64,000 nucleotides of DNA from Hydractinia symbiolongicarpus (taxonomy: Eukaryota; Cnidaria; Hydrozoa; Anthoathecata; Hydractiniidae). The stretch covers positions 12,278,001 through 12,342,000 of the forward strand of contig NC_079884.1 in the NCBI RefSeq assembly GCF_029227915.1. The letters run 5' to 3'. Below the pieces are notes generated by a model. That model had not been told where the DNA came from. It did no database searches and saw nothing but the letters and a program-made list of their open reading frames with translations. The position numbers were made by a program, and so were the translations under genes. This document shows positions 49,001 through 58,351 of the stretch, piece after piece (the first letter of the stretch is position 1; every line of letters starts with the position of its first letter).

Positions 49001-50306
49001 CAATAAACTAACTGATTTTAACATATACAATGAGAGAGATTTGTGTTTGACATTGATCAGCTTTTTTGTATATATGTGGCGTTTTGAGTGGTTTAAATTT
49101 TATGGGTGAGATGTATGTTGAAATGCTTTTAAAAACTTTTTTCCGAATAATTTTCGCATTTGTCAGATGGTCAGAGCAAGTAATTTTAGTAGATTTAGAT
49201 TTTAAATGTCACATATATACTGCAGTGGTTGAAAATCTTTAATTTTTTTGGTCATTTATATAATAATGCAGATGTAAGATGCGCACTGCTGTATTGTTTG
49301 TTTTTTGATGGACATATATCTGCTACATAAATTAAATGGAATACAGTGGATTCTTTCACGGGAAACAGCTAGTATTCTTTATTTAAATCAGTTAAGTTAA
49401 AGAATTTGTAGAGCCTTAAGCTTCCAATGACGTAAAGTCAGGAATTTTAGAATTTTTGTTATCAACTTATAGGAAAATCATTGGAAAATTCTGTGGATTT
49501 ATTTATAATGTATTTTGTCTATATTATAATACCCGTATACCTCTGTTCGTCCGTCCGTCCGTCCTGTCCGTCCGTCCGTCTGTCACGCAAAATGGTAGCT
49601 TAGCTGCGCAGGTAGCGAGACGCACGCAATGTGGTATAACCCGTGGATTTTTCCACGGGCTAACAACTATTTTTATAAATACTCGGAAGAAAAAGTGAGG
49701 GACTGTTCCAATTTTGACTTATTAGGTTTAAGTAAATCCCAGCTAAAATTTTTTATCATACTCTGAAGACTACAAAATCTTTTAAAAATTTTTGAACTGT
49801 CATTAAAACTTCTATAAAATCTATAAAACCTGACACATTCAAAAGGCTTTCTTTGACTTGTGTGTTATTGTGTGGTGTTTTTTTCGGTATTATTGTGTGT
49901 GCATTTTAAGTGAATTGTATGTAAATTTATTTTTGGAATTTTTTTGGTTTTGTGTGTAACGTTATCCGGGTATTATTTTAGTGATCAGAGCAAGGGATAC
50001 CTTAAAGGCTACTAAAGGAAATCTTCAGGTAATTCTTAGGCGTTATAAATCATTTAATAGATATTTTATGTTCAAAATATTTCAGGATACCTTTTTTATT
50101 TTAATAACGCGGAGTTAGACTTGCAGGCCTACACCATTTTGTCTTTTAAAATGGATAATGCACCCTGACCCTTAACTTTATTATAATATTTTTCTTTTAT
50201 TTCATTTTAGCTTAAAGCGAGCCAATCACAAGCCAATTCAAGTGCTGAGTCAGCATCTTTATTGCAAATAAACGGACTACATGAAAATGTTGATGATGAA
50301 ATTTAA
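24070..50306 (+). CDS. CDK5RAP2: CDK5RAP2/PDE4DIP (centrosomin)-family centrosomal coiled-coil protein, 51 coding exons
   Basis: Assembled by hand from GT-AG sites with matching phases: 5796 nt, 1931 residues plus TAA at 50304-50306, close to the human CDK5RAP2 length. Family members sit at the centrosome or MTOC and recruit and activate gamma-tubulin ring complexes. The key evidence is CM1 at residues ~54-120 (exons 3-5): LKKECFGLKMRIYYMEERL, then STEDIIKKNIELKV, then DLLSKAS. Nearly all the rest is Lys/Glu/Gln/Leu-rich coiled coil. A CM2 at the C-terminus was not recognised. The start is uncertain: ATG 24070 is in an exon with an acceptor at 24014 and the frame is open upstream, so earlier coding exons may exist. 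Orthology to CDK5RAP2 versus PDE4DIP is not meaningful here, as the split is vertebrate. AATAAA lies at 50555. Confidence 0.85.
27352..27485 (-). mobile_element. Short non-autonomous Helitron-like element
   Basis: On the minus strand it starts TCTATGCTATAATACCC after an A and ends CAACTAG before a T, the A|TC...CTAG|T signature of Helitrons. Inside are (GTCT)n, GTCACGCTAAATGGTAACGC and GACGCACACAATGCGGTATAA, shared with the copies at 32963 and 49518. It is 134 bp, non-coding, in intron 12 of the centrosomal gene. Confidence 0.6.
29509..35207 (+). other. CDK5RAP2: Exons 16-27 of the CDK5RAP2-like gene (coiled coil)
   Basis: Exons: 29509-29583, 30026-30061, 30359-30421, 31166-31258, 31935-31976, 32323-32472, 32590-32685, 33176-33238, 33744-33881, 33992-34075, 34963-35058, 35160-35207. 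Every one of these introns is phase 0 and every exon is a multiple of three. All encode heptad-rich coiled coil without other motifs. The introns are AT-rich; 32963-33060 carries a Helitron-like fragment. Confidence 0.8.
32963..33060 (+). mobile_element. Helitron-like element, 5' part only
   Basis: Begins TCTATATTATAATACCCGTA after an A and continues GTCTGTCCGTCTGTCACGCAAAAT and GTAGCGAGATGTATGCAA. The 3' hairpin end is not found. It lies in intron 22. Confidence 0.55.
38411..38473 (+). repeat. Intronic hairpin, 28-bp arms with one mismatch
   Basis: Arms 38411-38438 and 38446-38473 are complementary over 28 bp with one A-G mismatch and a 7-nt loop (TACCCAC). It lies in intron 35 on the sense strand. 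The dimensions match a microRNA precursor, but a tiny foldback element would look the same. Confidence 0.6.
39290..39405 (+). repeat. Repeat remnant with CATGGATTTATCCATGGGCTA hairpin end
   Basis: The end at ~39373-39400 resembles the 3' hairpin of the Helitron-like copy at 49518-49669 (CCGTGGATTTTTCCACGGGCTAA). The body has degenerate GTGTGTCTCTGC and CGTCACAGACACACG. Relationship tentative. Confidence 0.35.
40407..44742 (+). other. CDK5RAP2: Exons 40-45 of the CDK5RAP2-like gene (large exons, conserved C-terminal module)
   Basis: Exons: 40407-40632, 40972-41367, 42032-42897 (866 nt, the largest), 43583-44029, 44171-44313, 44413-44742. Exons 41-42 encode an unbroken ~420-residue coiled coil. 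Exon 45 carries LLKALLDEIRYLRTQLKQS followed by NNALRQKLEQEL, which resembles a conserved block of the CDK5RAP2/PDE4DIP family (from memory), and then a Ser/Thr-Pro-rich segment (SLSPLLTPQ, SPYETPTKD) suited to mitotic kinase phosphorylation. Confidence 0.8.
41436..41566 (-). mobile_element. tRNA-derived SINE, diverged copy of the 9495 family
   Basis: On the minus strand it has TGGAGTAGTGGTTATGGAG in the box A position, a degenerate box B, then TAGCGAGTGCCTTTACCACAGC and CCATGCCATGTGAGGGAAAT shared with the other copies. It lies in intron 41. Confidence 0.55.
47345..47475. repeat. GCTAGC-rich patch
   Basis: AGCTAGCTAGCTAG tracts with a (TA)n run in intron 49; the same motif as at 9058 and 61238. 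Confidence 0.65.
47640..49150. repeat. Ancient tandem array, ~100-bp unit, about 13 diverged copies
   Basis: Each unit has the order CATTTTGTGTAAACTTTTGTG, GAGGAAGGACTGTATGCAATATATCG and AAATAACTGATTTTTG in degenerate form. The TATGCAATAT-type core falls near 47893, 47983, 48080, 48173, 48273, 48375, 48453, 48553, 48853 and 48993, giving a period near 100 bp with poorly conserved units between 48553 and 48853. It fills most of intron 49. Confidence 0.55.
49518..49669 (+). mobile_element. Helitron-like short element with 3' hairpin
   Basis: Starts TCTATATTATAATACCCGTA; contains (GTCC)n, GTCACGCAAAATGGTAGC, AGCGAGACGCACGCAATG and GTGGTATAA. It ends in a hairpin CCCGTGGATTTTTCCACGGG (49640-49659) followed by CTAACAACTA. 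It is the most complete plus-strand copy of the family; the left flank is G rather than A. Confidence 0.6.
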
Positions 50307-50423
50307 TATGCTTCATAATTTTTGATTGTGAATTTTCATTTATTTCTGTGACCGGTTTTTATAAGTAATGACTTACGTTCCTTGTGTGCCTTGTATATTT
50401 AACGTAATCAGTGCTAAGCGTCA

Positions 50424-50464
50424 AGCTCTCCACGTATCTTCTTTGTGAAGATACATGGAGAGCT
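50424..50464 (+). promoter_or_regulatory. 3' UTR stem-loop of the CDK5RAP2-like gene
   Basis: AGCTCTCCACGTATCTTC (50424-50441) pairs with 50447-50464 over 18 bp with one mismatch and a 5-nt loop, 118 bp after the stop codon. Possible RNA regulatory structure; function unknown. Confidence 0.5.
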
Positions 50465-50554
50465 GAGACAGAATTTTTCTAAATTTTTAAAATATGAGCA
50501 AAACACAAATGTTTTATGGTGTTTACCTATTATGTACCATACTGTTCGGTATAT

Positions 50555-50560
50555 AATAAA
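50555..50560 (+). terminator. AATAAA polyadenylation signal candidate for the CDK5RAP2-like gene
   Basis: First AATAAA after the stop at 50306, ~250 nt downstream, in AT-rich DNA. Confidence 0.5.
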
Positions 50561-51213
50561 TTAAAAAGGTTATATGACATTTTAATATTTAGTAGCTACT
50601 TATACATTTTATATATAGTTGTAATCTTTATAGTTTATTTTTAATCTTCGCTACTTTTGACTTACTTAATGTAGAATTATTTAAAAAGAAATATCACAAT
50701 TATGTTTTTCAGGTCTGTAAAATATTATTTTTCTTATTTATTTATTTGTTTTGTCACTCCTTAGTATTTCCCTGAACCATCTTATGTATTATCTATGAAA
50801 GCTAACAGCTATAAGGGATTCAAACTTTTTATATATAACTTTTAACTGCCTTCACTACCCGGTCACTTTCTGCAAATTTTACTTTAGGATTTGAATTTAC
50901 ATATCTGTGCAATTTGTGGTTGTCGTAAAGCTCTTTTTAATTTGAATGCAGTCAATTGGAAACGAGCATATATATCGCCATTTCTTGTTGTATGAATTTC
51001 AATCTTAGTGTTCGGGTCACGTAGGTGAATTGTTAAGAGCGGTGGATTTGATATACTTTGCGAATGTTGCATTTGGATACAATGAAGTGTCTTTTTAACA
51101 ATAGGTACAGTTTAAATGAGGCGAACAAAGTCTTATTTAGATATTTAGATGCTATACAAAAGTTGTCCAGCCAAACACTGTCAAACACTTTTACTTATTA
51201 TCATTTTCTTTAG
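50561..51213 (+). other. Intergenic spacer between the CDK5RAP2-like gene and IMMP1L
   Basis: No supported gene; an open frame on the minus strand (51072-50884) lacks supporting evidence. It ends in TTTTCTTTAG (acceptor AG at 51212-51213), leaving a 3-nt leader (AGA) before the IMMP1L ATG. It may hold the IMMP1L promoter plus a 5' UTR intron, or an outron. Confidence 0.45.
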
Positions 51214-51216
51214 AGA

Positions 51217-54200
51217 ATGAGCAAATTTCGTCAGCTGATTAAAGGACTTGGAGTAGCGATTGGAACTGGCATTAACATATTTTGCATTGGACACTGCGCA
51301 GTTGAATATGGAGCAGAAGTCACGTTTGTAAGATGTGTTTTATAAAATGATAGCCAAAATAGTGATTATGTAAACAATACACGAAATAATTGCAGCTTTG
51401 AAAAAAATAGGAGTTTTAGTGCTCCATTGAATGCAAAAACACATGGACATTGGTTGTTTTTATCCTGAGTCTACATTCAAGCACTTAAATGACAAGGAAG
51501 TCTCGTTGTAAAAGCGGTCTTCGTTTTTTCGTTTACGTTAAGGATGATACTTCAATTGTTTGAAAGTATGCTTAAAGGGTACATTGCAGTTTTTAGATCA
51601 ATTACTTTACAAAACATCTGTTACATAAGAGGTGTCTCAAAACTAGTGCGCTTATACATGATACAGAGAGGAAAAATCCTAGGAAGCATGAAAACGGTTT
51701 TGTTTTTGTTTGTTTGCAAAAACTTGTAGAAAACTTTTTAAAACTTTTTGTTTCATTGGTGAATGATTATTAGTCACAGTACTAGTAAAGTTGTGACATC
51801 GTATAAAGTTTGTTTATTCTGAAGTCTTGGTGTTGTACGGCGTGCTGGAGACAAGGTTCTTAAAAAAACAACTCCACGTGACTTGAATTATTGTCGAAAA
51901 AGAATCTTGTGGAACTGAAATATGGCACAGCATAATTTGTTATGTTTCTTATAACTTAAATACTCAATTTTCGTTTCTATTTAGTTGACTGGACCATCTA
52001 TGATTCCAACTTTCAACAAGACGTGCAGCAATAATGTTGTTATAACTGAACATATATCTACTAGATGGGATATGCTAGAAAAGTAGGTACTAGGCTAGTT
52101 TTCTGTTTTTGTAACACAGGCTAGTAAGTTTGCATGATAAAAGATGAATGAGATCGGCTCATGTGGCAAACTTATATTAATGTGTTGTCCAATTACCTAG
52201 AATGTACCATTTGGAATATCTTGAACATGATAAATCCTTAAATACAAAAAAACTTAAAAACAAATTTTTACAACTATTGTTTCTTATGTAACCACACAAC
52301 TATATCAGACCATGATCTCTAATAGTGAAAAGCTAAAACAGCTATGATGTAACCTTTTAAGTCTATATGATGTAAACATGATTGTTTATCCTTTTCCAAT
52401 AATCATAAGTTTAAATCTGAGCTGTTTTATTACCACGAAGTGTTTTTCTTTTTTAAAAGCATTTTATACTTTAAGGTCGAAGCCTGCAGCCTGTTTACCT
52501 ATTTTGTCTATTCCATGTCTCTTATCTTAGGGGAATCAATTTTTGCGGAGATTAAATTTTGTTCCCGCGAAAATTATTGAGAACCTACTCATCAAATTCA
52601 TTTTCCGCAAAATTTAATTTTCGCGAAATATTGTGACTTGTTAATTGCGTATTTTCACAAAAATTAGTTATCGCGAAATTTTTTTCCTGCAAAAATACCG
52701 AAATTTATTTTTGAGAAATTATTCCCTTAAGTTAGTTCTGAAAAGTGTGCAGTGGAAAGAGGTGTTTATAAGCATCGTTGCGATACCCCTCACGAATATT
52801 GCTGGAACGCTATAGAAAGAAAATTCTCCAGTACAAGTTATACTACACACTGGTTTATCCATTTGAAGCAAGTCACTGACATAAAAACTACGTCTATTTC
52901 TTTAGCACTGTTATGGAGAAAGGTTTAATTTAGACACCACGATCACAGAAAATTAAAAATAACTCACAAACCATGCAGTTTTTACTTTTCTACTTTTTAG
53001 AGGTGATGTCGTCATTTCGAAATCTCCTGTTGATCCAAATAGTTTTGTGTGTAAAAGGATAGCTGCTAAGGTATGGAATTTTCTGACTTTACCGATATAA
53101 AGTAAAAAGACATGCAAGACAAAAAAGTTTAGCCACCAACTATGTTTAGTTTATATTTGAAATTTTAATGATTTTAATTTTTAAGGCTGGAGATAAAGTC
53201 GCACGTGGTGATGGTATGTATGGACAGTCACCAAATAAGTATATTAAGGTACATGACGTAATGAATTATGCGACTTAAAAAAAATTGTTTGTGATATAAA
53301 TGATTTATACAGTATCTTCTTGTTTTTTGCTCATAACGACTGACAAATACTGACAAAAAGCAGGATATGATAATCTGATAAAATTAAATACCTCAACTCT
53401 AAATTAAAATTTGTACCAATAAGGTATATCATTTAACAATTTTATAATATCTTTTGTCATTTAGATACCACGTGGTCATGTGTGGTTGCTAGGCGACAAT
53501 CCTGATAATTCTACAGATTCAAGAGAGTACGGCCCTGTCCCATTAGGTTTAATGAGAGGGAGAGTTTGTTTTAAGGTAAACTTTGTTATTAAACCTTGTT
53601 TTTATGAGAAATCAAACAAAGAGGCTGCTGCTAACCTAGGCTTTTTAATTATTTTATGATTTTAGTATCAAAAGTTTCTTACGTGGTTTCATGAGAATTA
53701 AGGGATAAGTTATCAAATTTCCCAGCAAGTGTCATCTGTTTTAGTTAAAATTTGTGCGTAACAAACAAGTAAGGAGTAACGCACTTAACGGCGAAGTTAA
53801 CACTTTAAAATCGTGCGATACAAGGCAGCCCATAATCTTAAGCACCCTATAAAGTCTCTTATTTTTTGTTAAGTAAATAAGCTGCACTAATAGAAGTTAA
53901 AAATTTTAGAGGACTTAGCAGCTACTTTGTTTCGGGTTTCTTATAAGAAAGTTCTTTCTTTATCATATATTTGGTAATTCACATTTTAAATTTGATCGAT
54001 TTTAATAGCCAGTGAAAGCGTTTATTTTTGGTAATCATATGCCCTCAAAGGAGCAACTAATAATACACAGCCAGGATACACAGACAATGTGACTTAGAAG
54101 AATTAAAATATTTGTGTGTGACTGTGATGGTACACATATAAATTTCTTAAGCACGCAAAGATACATGCAAAATGAATTACGTTTTTTTGCTCGGAATTTT

Positions 54201-54333
54201 GGAAAACTTTCCTGATAAAGCATTCTGTAGATTAGATCATAATTTTTTTATTATTTTCATCATCTAATTCGCTTATTCTTAAAACATCTATTTCTAGATT
54301 TGGCCTTTAAATGAATTTGGTCCAGTAAAATAA
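51217..54333 (+). CDS. IMMP1L: Mitochondrial inner membrane protease subunit 1
   Basis: Six exons: 51217-51327, 51985-52082, 53001-53070, 53186-53248, 53465-53575, 54298-54333; 489 nt, 162 residues, phases consistent. It is an S26 (type I signal peptidase) family serine protease of the inner membrane that removes sorting signals from intermembrane-space proteins. Visible motifs are a hydrophobic N-terminus with [11 protein letters not shown] (about 21-31), TGPSMIPT with nucleophile Ser42, VVISKSP, CKRIAA with general-base Lys88, GHVWLLGDN (118-126), [12 protein letters not shown] (129-140) and a final IWPLNEFG. Length and order match animal IMMP1L. It normally acts with IMMP2L. The gene is transcribed in the same direction as the centrosomal gene, 911 bp after its stop. 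AATAAA at 54399. Confidence 0.93.
52530..52726. mobile_element. MITE with TTA target duplication and TTTCGCGAAA-rich body
   Basis: GGGGAATCAATTT at the left and AAATTATTCCC at the right are inverted ends, each flanked by TTA (52527-52529 and 52727-52729). The body is built of TTTTCGCGAAATT-type motifs. A 3-bp TTA duplication suggests PIF/Harbinger-type mobilisation. It lies in IMMP1L intron 2. Confidence 0.6.
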
Positions 54334-54398
54334 AAGCATTCCGTATCGAGGTAGGATCTTGTTAATGGTAGAGATTTTCTTGACGTACAGTCATGGCT

Positions 54399-54404
54399 AA
54401 TAAA
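54399..54404 (+). terminator. AATAAA polyadenylation signal candidate for IMMP1L
   Basis: First AATAAA after the IMMP1L stop, 66 nt downstream. Confidence 0.5.
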
Positions 54405-57400
54405 GAGAAATCCAAGTTACCATTACATCGTTGCTGTTTTAGCAGAGATATTGAAGGGTGTATTTGTAATTTTAAGTCGGAACTCAACAGATTGTATAGA
54501 CTTTACATTTTACTCAAAATAGAATTCATTGTTTTTATGTTCTTCTATGTTATCTGTTCTGTTGTACCCTGTGGATGAAATGATGTTATGCATGGGCGTT
54601 AAATGTTTTCAAGTAACTCACTTTACAGGTGTTTTTATGTGAAAAAGCTTCAGCCTAAGCTAGCATTTTTTTTATAAAGTTGTCTGTATTCATTTGAATT
54701 AACCTTTTAAGTAAAAGTCTCATAGATTGCAAAACTTCATAAACTACTAATGAAGTCTTAGAGGGTTAGTATAAAAGATTGTTTTTTGTATCTCCTCCCC
54801 TATCCGTCGTCTTTAGGATTCTCTATTGTATCTTTTCTTACCTTTATATGACTGTTTTTATTTATAAGTTTTTTTTATCCCAGCCTCGTTCCAACTCTTT
54901 GTTTTTGATCTTAAATACTGGTTTAAACCTTGAAAATAGATGGCCCTGAACCTTAGGGGAAAGAAGCAGTGATTAAAAAACATTTAAAAAAAAACATCTA
55001 AAAAATAGGCTGATTGGAAATATATTTATTCAGGTGGAGTTTAGATTAAAGCACCACTGCAAATTCTTATAGAAAACCTGGTGCGGGTTCTAGTTTCTTT
55101 TAATTCTTTCAAGTTTAAATTTTAGTCCCAAAAGTTAAAATTGCTTTCTTAAATAATTTTTATCGTCGCAAATTGGGTATGACAGACAAAAAAGGTACAT
55201 ACTTGGTACATACGTAAACATTATGTTATGTTAAAGTTGTTAACTAGTTCTTAACTTAAAAATATGGCTTCACTGAAAACTAAAAGTTAATAATAACCAT
55301 AATAATAATAATAAATAAGCTAATCATCATCTGCATGGTTTCTTGTAACAATTTTTTTTTTCTGGTTCCAAAATTTTTCGGTTGGTCTGGTACTAAGGTG
55401 CTAAGAAACGTGCTTTTATATTTAAAAAAATTGTTAATTAAGTTATTCTAGTGTTTATTTTGATAGAAAAGTGGGTGTGTCTCTGTGGCCGTCACGTGAC
55501 AGAAAAAAATATCCCGTGAAAATATTATGTGAAATACTTACTTTGAAAACATATTTGCACTTCGACTTCAGATGTTTTTTCTTCAACTTTTTAAGGGGTA
55601 AATATATTTTATATTTTAAAATATATCTGTGGAATTTTTTTCAATGTGAATTCTTCTTTTTGCAGATGACCGTTTATAAGCAAGTGCAGAGACCAGCTCG
55701 AAGTTCATTTTTAACAGTATTTTTACAGTGCATTTCGATATTTTGAGTTGTTAAATTTGTTTTTACTGCGCAGAAAAAAAAAACTTGAAGTCAAAATTTC
55801 TATGTGCAAAATAAGATGTTTGGGAAAGGTTTGTTGTTCTTATGAGGCTTTGAAAATGCGACGTATTTTGGATCACGCACTCTGATGATATTTTTTCACG
55901 TGGTTGGTTGTTGGACGTCGTGTTTGCTGATACTTTTTATTTAAGAAGTTTATTAATACTTGTAACCTTTCTACCGAAAAAATGATTCTTTAGGACATGT
56001 TGGAATTAAAAATTAACTATAGGGGACTGTATGTTTCTCAAAATATCTTGTTTTTCTATTTGAATTTGGAATTCCACGAGATTCTTATTAAGTAAAAAGG
56101 AGGAGCCCAATTGAAAAGCTTAACAACCCCAAAATATAATTTGAACGTTCGCATCGTTCGTGATCTAAGCATTGAGTTCAAAATTATAGCCTTTGTTTTT
56201 CTATTCAAATTTATATGTCAAACGAATTATTTAACAAAACAGTCTAGCTCAAACTATAAGATGACGAGAAGGAGTAATAAACAAAGAGCACTGGGACCGA
56301 GGCTGCGTCTAGCTTTTGCTCTTAAATGTACGTATTCATAAGCTAAAACATCTGTCTTCTTGTTTTATATTCATTTTTTTTTCTCGCAAAATTACACAAC
56401 CCCAGGTGGCATTCGTATTTCTTTATCAAGATCTCAATATAATTTCTCTCCTAGGTTTTTGTCAATCAATATAATAGTATTTCACATAAACTTGGTAACG
56501 AGGTTGTTTTTTTATGTTTCAAAGATTTTGTGTGCGTGCAGTATGTTAAGGAAAGGTGCAAATAAGTAGAAGTATGATGAAGTATTGTCTGAGCTTATCA
56601 TTTGTTTATTGTTTTTAAACTTTATAATGTGATTGTTATACTGATTTCATGTGCTTGCAAAAAAAATGTAAAACGAGAAAGAGACGATGTAATTTTTCTT
56701 GTTAGTGCTTATGTTTTGGTTTTGTTCTATTTTGATCGCTAATACATCCAGGTAAATTAGGTTAAAATATGTCTCGTATAAAGTTAGCCTAGTGTTGAAG
56801 TTCCGAACTTCTAACATAATTTTTTATTTGAATCTGTAACTTTTATGTAAAGCTTTTACAATATTTCAGCCTCGAATGTTTTTGTTTTGTGTTCTTTCAA
56901 AATATAAGAAAATATGCAGTCAGATTTACTTGGAAGTGTACAACCAAACCAAAGTTTTTCTTGGTAAACTTTTATAAAGATCTCAAGACATTTTGTACCT
57001 AAACCTTTTTAAGTTTTATTACGCTGCATAAATTATGACGTCATATTTAAGTAATGGCAAATTTTTTGATATTTTCTGTCATTGATAATTTTAGACCTGT
57101 GAAGAATCCCAAATTACATTTTTTGCGAACAGCAAATTTCTTAAATTAAAATAATTTACTGATTTCTATTTTTAGGACTGAAAGAAATAGATAATGTTGA
57201 AGTAACCTTTTTGTAAAAGCATATATGTATACTAGTAAAAAGAATAAAAAATTGTTCTAAAGTAATTGTTTCTTAGTTCCAAAAGTAGATTTAAAATAGA
57301 TATTCTCTTCTTGTAATCTATAAAGGAATTTAGGCTGGGTCCATTTTTAATATGTTCTTAATTTTTGGCAAAATTTTAGGCTCAATGTTCTTACAAAACC

Positions 57401-58351
57401 TGTAGACTTCGTCGCAATTAAAAGCATTTTGTTAATGTGTCTAATTATTAAATCATGAGTTTCTTGATATGAATCTACTAAGAAAATGAAGAGGTGGAAG
57501 AAGAATATGCGTGATTCAGACTGGGTGATTGATCTCACTGGCAAATTTTCTACTTCGAACATTGTCGTTTTCGATCGATCAAGCGTTGATCTTCTTTCTT
57601 TTCGTGCATTTGTTTTTTAATAATTAAAAACACTCGATATAGCCCTGGTGTGTGTTTTATTTTTTCAAATTTAAAAATCAGCTTCGTATTTTAAAGCTTA
57701 TAATTATTCTGCAGTTAGCTGTGCTACATCTCCGGTGCGTTTTTAAACTTAAAAATCTTTTTAAAAATTTAGAAAAGTCAGCAAATTTGTGAAGATTTTG
57801 TTGGCCTCTCTCCTTCTCAAAATTTAAATTTACATGCTTTTTTAGAAAATCTCTGAATGCAAGATCACTGAATTTTCCTGAACTGAAGTTTCCTAAAATA
57901 AAACAAGAAATAAATATTGCAAAAGAAATTTGCAGTCGAGAAGTCTTAATTTAGTAAATTTAGTATTTCGGGATGTTTTTTATAAAATTTGAGCCGTCAA
58001 CAATCAGGTACAAATTGAATAACATTTTAAAAATGTTGTTTTATAATATGCAATTTTTTTTTGTTATAGAAAGTACAATAAAAATGTAAATTTGACCGGG
58101 CACCCGAAATTGGCAAGAAATTTCGAATTTTTAATATTAATAATTTTTTATTTTCCCTAATGCCCTGTACCATGAAAATGATAACATTGAGTTTCAATTT
58201 GTTTTTGTTGTTGTTGTTGTTGTTGTTATTTTTCTTGTGTTTTGATGCGAGTTGTCATGTTGAGGTTACATTTATCATCTTAGAGAATGCATAATGATCT
58301 TGTAAAAGTAACAAAGTGAGAAAAATGTTGATCTAATAATGTCACATTGGC
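54405..58351. other. Intergenic AT-rich DNA
   Basis: Open frames here (e.g. 55471, 56111, 57347 on the minus strand) lack domains and splice context. A (GTT)n microsatellite sits at 58204-58228, shortly before the NCS-1-like start. The promoter of that gene should lie in the right part but has no clear TATA box. Confidence 0.4.

Larger units (their letters stand above)
45049..50306 (+). other. CDK5RAP2: Exons 46-51 of the CDK5RAP2-like gene (C-terminus)
   Basis: Exons: 45049-45224, 45678-45791, 45895-45984, 46626-46674, 49982-50028, 50211-50306. Exon 46 has cysteines in CCLCG and, 40 residues on, SCCRKK, possibly metal-binding. The last three exons are a short coiled coil ending in an acidic tail (NVDDEI). 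A 3.3-kb intron (46675-49981) separates exons 49 and 50 and holds tandem and Helitron-like repeats; the phase (1) matches across it. Confidence 0.78.

Noticed and set aside
57347-57562. 71-aa minus-strand ORF
   Set aside because: Composition is ordinary for chance frames and no neighbouring exon could be matched.
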